Origin: Macrocybe gigantea | Lineage: Eukaryota > Basidiomycota > Agaricomycetes > Agaricales > Callistosporiaceae | Length of the DNA stretch: 27,622 nt | NCBI GenBank assembly: GCA_011319805.1 | Contig: SJRY01000237.1 | Location: 1-27,622 of the forward strand | Reading direction: 5' to 3' | In this document: in pieces, positions 20,083 to 27,622 of the stretch | How positions within the stretch are numbered: position 1 is the stretch's first letter | Layout of the letters: the number at the start of each line of letters is the position of its first letter | Translations under genes and position numbers: made by a program | The notes under the pieces: generated by a model | Told to the model about the DNA's origin: nothing | Databases searched by the model: none | What the model saw: the letters and a program-made list of their open reading frames with translations, nothing else

Positions 20083-22414
20083 ATGATGAGCACAGTCATC
20101 TCTCCAGTTGCAATACCCGCGTCGGCCCCTTCGCCGTCGTCTTCTCGTTTCTCTCCTCAGAAACCCTCGAGACACGAACCGAACCCGCACCCTTACGCCA
20201 TCAAAACGACCTCGACGGGCATCCTCTCTCGTTCGACCACCTCCGCTCATTCGCAGTCTCAGTACCAGTATTACGTACCTGCATCGCCCTCGCCGAGCTC
20301 AAAGGCGCCTCCTTCAGTGTTCGTGTATGACGACAATCTGAAAGGCAGTGGCGCTTCGCGGGGCAGACACCGCTATAGTCGTAGTTTGACTGGTGGCGAG
20401 GACGGCTCTCCGCGGCCCCTGCCCTTACCACTGGAGCCGGATTTCAGTGCTAACAATGCGTCCAACTCGGGCTCAAAGTTGAAGAGAGGTTGAGGGTAAA
20501 GAGGGCAGAGACTTTGCCCTCACAGTTCGTTGACGACGACGGAAGCAACCTCTCGACGAGCGAAGACGGCCCGAAGCAATGGAGCACTGAGAAGCTCATA
20601 GACTACCTGATCCTTCAATGCTCGGAATCCATATACAAGGACGTATCTATCAGCGAGGTCGTCACTTTTATTCGGGATAATGAGATAACCGGCAGAACTT
20701 TCTTGAGGCTGGACGAAGGAGTCTTGAATGCGTTGGTAACATTTTCTTTCTTCTACTACTCGTCATTCATGTTCTCTCAACAGCTACGGGATAACGTCCA
20801 AGTATCTCAAACTGTTCCTCCTTTCCTGCTCCCGCGATCTTCGACAGACTGTCTTGCACGGCCGTATTTTACCTTTTCAACCTTCCACCGTCGGTCCCTC
20901 TACGAATAGAGAACGCCGCAGTGACAATCGTCGCGTCTCTCGCTCGGCAAATTCGTCACCCACCCGCTCCTTCCCGCTCTACTCACCGCATATACCCACA
21001 CCGCCGCCTGACAAACCGGTCGACCGTGAGGACGACCTGTCCTACCTTTCTTCGTCCTCTACCTCGTCCATGCAGACCAAGATTCTTCAGGCCAACAGCC
21101 GAAGCGCCGCGGACGACGCGCGGGTCGCGTCCGTGGCATGGTAGCGTCATTCGAGCGGAGTTCCAGCGTCGACGAGCCTGTCGATGCGTCGTTTCAATCC
21201 AACAGACGCCACGAGGACGCATTCTCAGCCAGCGATCCGTCACTTCTACCGTCAAGCGGCCTCTTCCTGCGCCGCCTTCAATCGAGATGTCGCCATATCC
21301 GTTTCACACACCGCAGCACACAGGCTCCTCCACAGCTAGCTCACGCCCTCTGCCGCCCCCTCCGAACGGCGGATACGTCCTTTGGCCTGGCTCTGCTCCT
21401 GCTTCTACGGAGCGCCACTCGCCAGAGATACGTCAGCCGGAGCCGATTAGACCTAGAGCCACCGGTGTGGAGGCCTGGCTGCTTGGCGATGAAGCCACAG
21501 AAGCCATCGGTGCCACCGTCAAGCGCATCCCTTCTGCTTCAGCAGCACAGGCAATGTCCGAGAAAACAAGTATGGGCGACGGCGGAGAAGAGATGACGGT
21601 GGAAGAGTTGCTGGCGTTGCAAGACGGCGCTGTGAAAAGTGCAGCTTTGGACGCCGAGCATGTGGATGCAGATGCGACCTTCCGAGAGGGAGAGGACTTT
21701 TTCTTCCCTGAGCGCATCGGACGCGGAAAAGGCAAGGCCATGAGCTTTGGCAAGGAAAAGACCCAGAACCAGACTGAGAGTCTAGGAAGAACAGGCGTCG
21801 GCGACTTGTTCTTCGGTCACGAACCGCACGCGGTGGAGGCTTCGGCGCGGAGAATCGAAGTAAACGTCCAACCTGATCGTACGTTTGCTTCGGCGGCTGT
21901 TCAGACGGATACGGATGAAACGCCACTTTCCGCTGAGGCACAAGCGGAGCGCGAGGAAGAGTACATGCGGCTGCAAGATGAGCTGCAATCCACCCGGGCT
22001 ATGGCCGATCAATTCCGGCAGAGATTGGCGGAGGTCGAGAAGAGGATGGGAGACATTGAAGGAGAGAATCGTCCTGTCTCGCCGCGTCCCGAAGAAGTCG
22101 AGACTCCTTCTCCTGCGCCACCTTCGGACAGCCTGTCGTCGGCCATGACCAAGTTCCGTTCTCTGGCCAACATCGTCCTTTCTTCGACTCCCGCGCCCAT
22201 CCGCGCGCACCTCGATGCTATATGCCAGCTCGTCTTTCCCGCGGTCCCGGATTCTCGAATGGGCACGCAGCTGGCGCAGCCTAGCGTCGCGAGGACGATG
22301 CTGCTGTTCTCGTTGGGCGCCGTGTGCTTTTTGGTGATGAAGATGCGAAGTATGGTTGGGCGTGCGTTTGCGGTTGCAGGCGTGGTGCCGCTGCGGTTGT
22401 CGGTCTCGGGTTGA
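20083..22414 (+). CDS. SAM-domain, coiled-coil, tail-anchored protein
   Basis: About 750 residues, unnamed. Order: a Ser/Pro-rich N-terminus from MMSTVISPVA (20083); a SAM (sterile alpha motif) domain, WSTEKLIDYLI...DVSISEVVTFIRDNEITGRTFLRLDEG; an intron; a Ser/Pro-rich middle; a coiled coil (EREEEYMRLQDELQ...RQRLAEVEKRMGDIEGE); and a C-terminal membrane segment, TMLLFSLGAVCFLVMKM, about 30 residues from the end. The intron that keeps the frame is 20732-20783 with a GTTGGT donor, joining LNA to YGITSKYLKLF. Three single-base losses are needed: near 20488 (KLKR to LRVKRAETLP), near 21115 (to RVRGMVASFERSSS) and near 21220 (to STVKRPLPAPPS). SAM domains bind other SAM domains; a membrane-anchored scaffold is inferred. 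It may be intact in life if the breaks are assembly errors. Confidence 0.65.
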
Positions 22415-22795
22415 GCAGGCAAGCAGGGGTTGGGCGCGGGAGGAGGTGATTGGCGTTTGACTGGGTGCGGCGAGCCTGCGATTTCTTGTTTTGCGACGCT
22501 TTCGGTATGGAATGGCAACAACGATACCCACCTTTTACTGACACAGCTTTCATCTGCAATCCTTATCTTGGCATGATAATTTTTTTTCTTTATATTCTTT
22601 ATTTTTCGTTACTGCTTGTGCCTTTTTTTTTTTTTTACGACCGTTACGACTCACGATGCACTGACGACGACGCTTATCAATTTAAACCCATTTGTAACTA
22701 TTTTGTAGTTAAAATACACGCTGCTGTGTCGCTTTCGTGGTCAATATCGTATCTAGGCGTATTTGTGTGTGAGAGAGACGAGGTGTGTGATAATG
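22415..22795. other. Convergent intergenic region
   Basis: The 3' ends of the SAM gene (+) and the Maf gene (-) meet here. The sequence is T-rich with long T tracts near 22580 and 22625. No gene or clear polyadenylation hexamer was seen. Confidence 0.6.
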
Positions 22796-23989
22796 TCATG
22801 GCCTCCAAGAGGTTATATTTCCAAAAAGTCGTCGTCCTCTTCCACGAGAAATGTCCAAGTACTGGAAAAAAGAAGCGGCGGGGAAACCGACGACGTTGTT
22901 GTAGTCTCCCTCGATCTTCCTGACCAAGAGACCGCCGAGGCCCTGCACCGAGCAAATAAAATGAGAAGGAGATGAGCTTTTAACAGAACGAGGCGCGCAC
23001 TTGTACGGCAAATCCGCCTGCGCGATCGACGCCTTCGCCTGATTCGACGTAGGCTCTGACGAGGTGGTCTGGGCTGTCGGCAAAGTAGACGAGGGTGCGC
23101 TCGTCGATTGACCTGGGGTGTGGGATTGGTCCGGATTGGACGGGCGGTGATGTGGGTAGGAACGGATGAAGGGCTTACTTGATGGCGTAGCCTGGAGCGG
23201 CTAGGACGGGATAAACTGGCGAGAGGGAAGCGTTCGGTCAACACAGCTGGATGCGGGCACGAAGAATCGGCTGGCGTGCCTATCGTGACGCCGGTGACGA
23301 CTTCGCACACTCCGCCTCTGAGATCGAGGAGCATGCGGAGGTTGTCTTCCTTTGACGCGGGTTTCTCGAGGAGTTCTTGGTTGATTGAGGGGAGGACGGA
23401 GTACGAGACGTCTGACGTGGACGGCTGGGCGTGCGTCAGGACGACGGTGTCGGCTGCGAGGATGGACGGTCAGTCGGTTGTTCGGCAGCGGGAAGGGGTC
23501 TGCGTGTTACCTGCGATGACGAGGTCTGGTGGATTGTCGGGATCGGCTGTCTTGTGTTGGACGTGAATTGAGAGGCAGGCTGAGCGTCGTGCGGGAGCCG
23601 TTCAACTCACCACGAGCCTCTCGTATACTTCCACGGCCTTGTGCGTCGACGTCGCGACCGGATATTCATGGATGTCTGCAAACTCGTGAGGCGGGAGATC
23701 CTCCTCGAACGTGGAAGGCACGACTTCCGGGTCCAAGCCCTGTCCTTTTTGCAAACCACAGCACGCAAGCACACGGACGCGAGGACGTTCGGGGGTCAGC
23801 TAACCGGCATAATCGCGATTCGCGATGGTCACGCACAAAAGTCCTGAGGATGTCTTTTCGTCTTGGACTGGCTGATGCGAGCACGATGCGCTTTCCGGCC
23901 AGTTTTTTCGTCGAGGGCGTGTTGAGGGCGTGAGGGAGGACGTGATCGTGTTCCGGCATCGTTGGTGTTGCAGCACAGGCATTAGTCAC
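22796..23989 (-). CDS. Maf/ASMTL-type nucleotide pyrophosphatase
   Basis: Hydrolyses non-canonical or modified nucleoside triphosphates to monophosphates (Maf family, cytosolic). Seven exons by eye: 23989-23837, 23739-23611, 23550-23511, 23453-23280, 23215-23179, 23112-23001 and 22942-22796. All join in phase, giving about 260 residues, close to the family's usual length. Landmarks: GKRIVLASASPRRKDIL (the signature loop), VVPSTFEE, DLVIAADTVV (catalytic Asp), LLEKPASKEDNLRML, VCEVVTGVTI, YVESGEGVDRAGGFAVQ, LLVRKIEGDYNNVVGFP. Intron 4 (23279-23216) has a GC donor and exon 5 is only 37 nt. The last residues read YLDISRGRGRRLF; one lost base would instead give LVEEDDDFLEI, so the C-terminus is uncertain. 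MPEHDHVL (23959) is a later possible start. Confidence 0.85.
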
Positions 23990-24106
23990 AGTCGAGGCCG
24001 AGGTGCTTTGTCAGCACTCGTCTTTGTCATCGTGGTCGAGCTTCTGTCGGTCGTCGTCGTCGTCGAATATTCAAATTCTCAAAGCCGTTCACCCAAAAAC
24101 CAACTC
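23990..24106. promoter_or_regulatory. Short divergent promoter region
   Basis: 117 bp separate the Maf start (-) from the MUB1 start (+). It holds a GTC repeat near 24050-24065. With so little space the two genes probably share a bidirectional promoter or have overlapping leaders. Confidence 0.5.
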
Positions 24107-27100
24107 ATGCGAGAATCAAACTTTGCATTTCCGAGCCAGAATAAAGCATGCGTTTGTATATCTTCTCAGCTTTATGACCGTCGTGGTGAGTCCTTTTCTC
24201 GTTCACCTTCTCCCTCTCTCTCCTCTTGACGCGCGCACTTCCTTCCAGCTCTCGACTCCACATCCCCGCTGCCGCTCTTCAATTCCCTCACCCATCTCAC
24301 CTACCTCACTTCCACATCCCCCCGCATTCGCGAAATCATGACGATGGACGGCGGCCTCGAACGATTGGTCAGGATCCTCCGCGATTTCTGCATCTCCCCG
24401 CCTCCGCCAGAAAACCCCGCGCTGCTCTACGGCCTGCTCCCGCCCACGTCCCGACCCCCGAAACCGGCACCGACTCTGAACCCGCAGTCGTTCGACAAGC
24501 AGGCCGCGTACCGATTCTCGCTCGCCTTTCAGTGCGTCGTCAACATCGGCGTGCGGGGCTCTGAGCCGATCCGCAGCCGCGTCGTGCAGGCCGGCACGCT
24601 CGAGGTCGTGGGGTGCATCCTCGAGGCCTGGCTCTCCAGCAAGGGATTCGCCGTCGGTCCCAGCTCGAGCGCCACCGGTTTGCCGAGAGAGACGAGGGAG
24701 CAGCGCATGGCCCGCAAGGAGGCGCAACAGCAGCAGAGACAGCGCGAACAGGCCGCTCAGCTTGCCCGCGAGCTCAGCCGCCAGATCGCCCTCGAGCAGC
24801 GAGCCCAGCGAGATCAGGCTCGCCCCCCGCTTTATGTCATGTCCGCCCCCGGTCGTGCAGAGGTGCGATTCGCCTCTATTCAACCCCCCCGATTATCTGA
24901 CTAATGGCTATATACAGGACTCGGGTCCCCATCACACGAGCGGCTCGTCGAGCCAGCTCTTGTTGATCTCTTCTACGCCAGCCGCGTCCTCGTCCAACAG
25001 CGACACCGAAATGTCCACCGACGTCTCGACCGCCGTCACCCCAGTCGAATCCAACGCCATCACCGGAACGGTTCTCGTCCCGAGCCGAGATCGCAGCGGG
25101 ACGATCATCGCCCGTCCGATATGGGACGCCACGCCGAACGAACCGGCTGCCACTGCCACTGCAACGCTGGCTCGACAGCGCACGCAACGGCCCTTGCGGA
25201 CAGCACCGCTGCACGACCAGCCCTCGCCCTCGACCTCGACCGACAACTCGCGCCCGGAGACGGAAACGGAAGACGACGGCGACGTCGATGGCGATGGCGA
25301 TGTAAGCATGGACAGCGAAGATCGCCATGTCGGCCGGCCCGGCGTCGCCGCTGCGTCCGCCTCGCCATCTCCAGAACCCCACCCGAGCCCGCATCGCCAC
25401 ATCTCTGTCGCGCGCACGGCGGTCGGCATCGTGTCCGACGAGCCGCCGCAGGGCGGGGTGGGGAACATGAACATGAACATGGGCGTCGGCATCGGTGCGA
25501 TCAGCGCCGACGCGCACATTATCATCAATGAAGCGGGAGCTGGTGCGGATGGCGGCGTCAGTGTTGGCGTGGGCGTTGGAGTCGAAGACGGGATCGTCTC
25601 CCTCGAGCCGAATGACGATTTTGCGATGGGCGCTCCGCCTGGTGCGCCCGGTGCTATCGCGAACGAGGGTACCACCCCGCGCGGGCTCGCGTTGGAGCCT
25701 GCCGTTCCGACACTTCCAGCATCACAGACGACGACGACGACGACGACGACGATGCGCCGTCGTGCGGCAGGCGAGGCGCCGCCTGATGTTACGCCCGCGC
25801 GGGCGTCGTGAATCTGCCTGCAGCGGGCCCAGCGCGTGTGACGGCTGCTGGTGGTGGTGCTGGGACGTCGTCGGCTCAGCATTTGCTTCCGCATCACCAC
25901 CAGCGCAATGCTACGATTCGCGGCAGACCTGCCACTACCGCCGCTGCTGATGCCGTGAGTGGAATCGCCACGACGACTGTTGGACCTGGGGGTGCGGGCC
26001 CCGCTGGTGCAGCCGGTCGAGGTGCAGCCAACGCTGCGGTTCCTGCCACGGCAGGCAGCGTCATGCACGTCGCGCGGGAGAGCGGCGGCGACGCGGGTCC
26101 GTACCGCGACGAAGACGTGCTGCTGAGCCTGCAGCTGCTGGCGTATCTGAGCAAGTACCCGCACGTGCGCCAGGCGTTTTATCAGCCCCGCGCGACGTTT
26201 CACCCTGCGAGCGCGAATCTGCCTATGCATTCGAGGTATTTGTCGTCCGCTGCGCCTGCTGCCGTGGGAGGGAAGGAGAAGGAGAAGGACAAGACGTCAT
26301 TGGTTCAGCAGCCTGCCGAGTTGAAGGAGAACCAGAACCAGAACCAGACGCAGACGCAGACGCATGGGTTCTTCCGCGCGTTTGCGAGCGCGGCGGTGGC
26401 CCGGGGGAAAGAGAAGGAAAAGGCCGTGGCTGGATCTTCCTCCTTGTCTGGCGTCGTCTTTTCGGGAGCAAGTGCGTCGGCCTCGACCTCGGCATCGGCG
26501 TCGCCACGGGGGGACCCAGCGCGTCAGCACCAGCATCGGCGCCGCCGAGACAGACGAACGTGTTTTCGCTGGTAGAGCGCTTCACGTTCAAGCCGAGCTC
26601 GTCGGAGACGGATCTGCCGAATCCGCCTCCGAGGCTGCCGCCTGAGATCCAGTATTGGGCGGGCGTGATCATGCGGAACGCGTGTAGGAAGGACGAGAGT
26701 CGTGGCGGTATCCGTCAGTGTGCTAATAGTGGGTTTCTTTCTTTTCTTTTTTTTTTTCCCTCCTTTTTTTGATTTCGTGCTAGTGCTATGCGGACGGTGG
26801 GAGTCTTATCCGCGGGAGTTTGCCAAATGTCGCCGGTGTCGAAAGGCAAAGTATTGCGGCAAAGGAGTGCCAGAGCACGGCGTGGAGCGAGGGGCACAGG
26901 TTTTGGTGCAGCGCCAAGGACGCGGATGAGGAGGGTGGAGAGCATCATGTTCCTTCGTCGCATGGGCATCGCGGACAGCAGCAGCAGCAACATCAACACC
27001 CGCAGCCACTACAAAGAGGCGGCACTATCAGCGTCGCACCAGACACGTCCGGCTCGGCCCCGATCGCGCTCGCGAGCGCCACGTCGAGCGCGACGGTTGT

Positions 27101-27597
27101 CGTGCCCCGCTCGGAGAGGCGTGAGCGCGTGCCGCCGGACGCGCCCTCCTCGGCTTCTTCTTCCTCTCTCCCTTCTCGTTACGAACGCGGGTGATCCGGG
27201 CGCGTCAGGGTCCGCGTCGGGTTCGGGTTCGGGGTCGGGGTCGGGGTCGGGGTCTTCGCCCTCGACGGCACAGGCGTACGCGCACGCGCAAGCGCACGGG
27301 ACGTCTTACGCGTTCGTCCCGCCGCCGCCGTCCTCCTCTTCGGCGTCTCCCATGCTGCTAGTGTTGCGAGGCATGGGCAGTACGGTCCGCGGTTGATGAA
27401 TGTGAACCTCCCTGCGGCGGGTCACGCGGACGAGGATCGCGCTCTTCCGGCCGCTGCCACGACTGCCGCTGGCCGTCTTGCTCTCTCGTTCCCCCCGAAG
27501 GAGAGCGGAGACGGTCACGGGTCAGATGACGATGTCTGTAGCTGCTGCGACATCTGGCGCTGTTTATACGGAGGATCAGGATATGGTCCTCGGATGA
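24107..27597 (+). CDS. MUB1: MYND zinc-finger protein, MUB1/samB homologue
   Basis: In yeast Mub1 works with the Ubr2 ubiquitin ligase on Rpn4; samB affects cell polarity in Aspergillus. The start is MRESNFAF (24107): after intron 24186-24248, SSQLYDRR joins ALDSTSPLPLFNSL, matching the family N-terminus. A helical-repeat region follows (MTMDGGLERLVRILRDF, RFSLAFQCVVNIG, LEVVGCILEAWL). Intron 24863-24917 leads to a long Ser/Thr/Gly-rich region with eight consecutive ACG (Thr) codons at 25728-25751. Then come LLSLQLLAYLSKYPHVRQAF and FSLVERFTFKPS. Intron 26729-26783 splits Met in QCANMLCGRWE. The MYND finger is FAKCRRCRKAKYCGK, then ECQSTAWSEGHRFWC. Breaks: -1 near 25800, -1 near 26520, +1 near 26862 inside MYND, and others after 27190. 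The end is RRRAETVTG...EDQDMVLG, TGA 27595-27597. About 1100 residues; assembly errors are likely. Confidence 0.8.
27217..27254 (+). repeat. G-rich short tandem repeat in MUB1
   Basis: Units of CGGGTT and CGGGGT repeat about six times, encoding Gly-Ser repeats. There are six G runs of 3-4 separated by 2-3 bases. Confidence 0.75.
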
Positions 27598-27622
27598 ATT
27601 TTCTCTCTCTCTCTCTTTTTTT

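Noticed and set aside
19896..20330. 144-codon frame upstream of the SAM gene
   Set aside because: It overlaps the better SAM N-terminal frame (MMSTVISPVA) and has no domain.
24932..26230. 432-codon minus-strand frame opposite MUB1
   Set aside because: It is a GC-rich mirror of the Ser/Thr/Gly-rich MUB1 region, with poly-Val from the ACG repeat. It is a shadow.
1..27622. CRISPR arrays, rRNA or tRNA genes
   Set aside because: No regularly spaced repeats, no rRNA-like sequence and no tRNA cloverleaf were recognised on either strand.

Overview
The window comes from a mushroom-forming basidiomycete (Agaricomycetes). The evidence is short GT-AG introns of 48-97 nt, Agaricomycete-type gag and polymerase sequences, a short precursor of the basidiomycete lipopeptide mating-pheromone type, and a samB/MUB1 MYND gene.

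The left 60% (1-16667) is retroelement DNA, fused end to end. Bases 1-580 are the decayed RNase H end of a Tad1-like LINE. Bases 581-11977 are an 11.4-kb Ty3/gypsy element with two 1127-bp LTRs, a tRNA primer site, gag, protease, RT/RNase H, integrase, a polypurine tract and a 13-nt copy of that tract near its centre. Between integrase and the 3' LTR it carries an opposite-strand gene with its own TATA box, four introns and a zinc-cluster (Zn2Cys6-like) domain. Bases 11978-16667 are a 5'-truncated chromodomain Ty3/gypsy element (gag zinc knuckle, protease, RT/RNase H, integrase, chromodomain, 3' LTR).

The right 40% is host DNA. In order it holds a 40-aa precursor ending in CVVA, read as a prenylated mating pheromone (17966-18088, +); an F-box-like gene (18797-19471, +); a SAM-domain, coiled-coil, tail-anchored protein (20083-22414, +); a seven-exon Maf/ASMTL-type nucleotide pyrophosphatase (23989-22796, -); and a MUB1/samB homologue with an N-terminal helical-repeat region and a MYND finger (24107-27597, +). 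The Maf and MUB1 starts are divergent, with 117 bp between them.

Two kinds of damage run through the window. Inside stretches where a reading frame is intact, all six stop codons I found in the retroelements are TGA where CGA (Arg) fits, which suggests C-to-T change at CpG. Separately, about twenty frame breaks are nearly all single-base losses, and they occur in two host genes as well as in the retroelements, so assembly indels have to be considered. All exon models, counts and alignments were made by eye.
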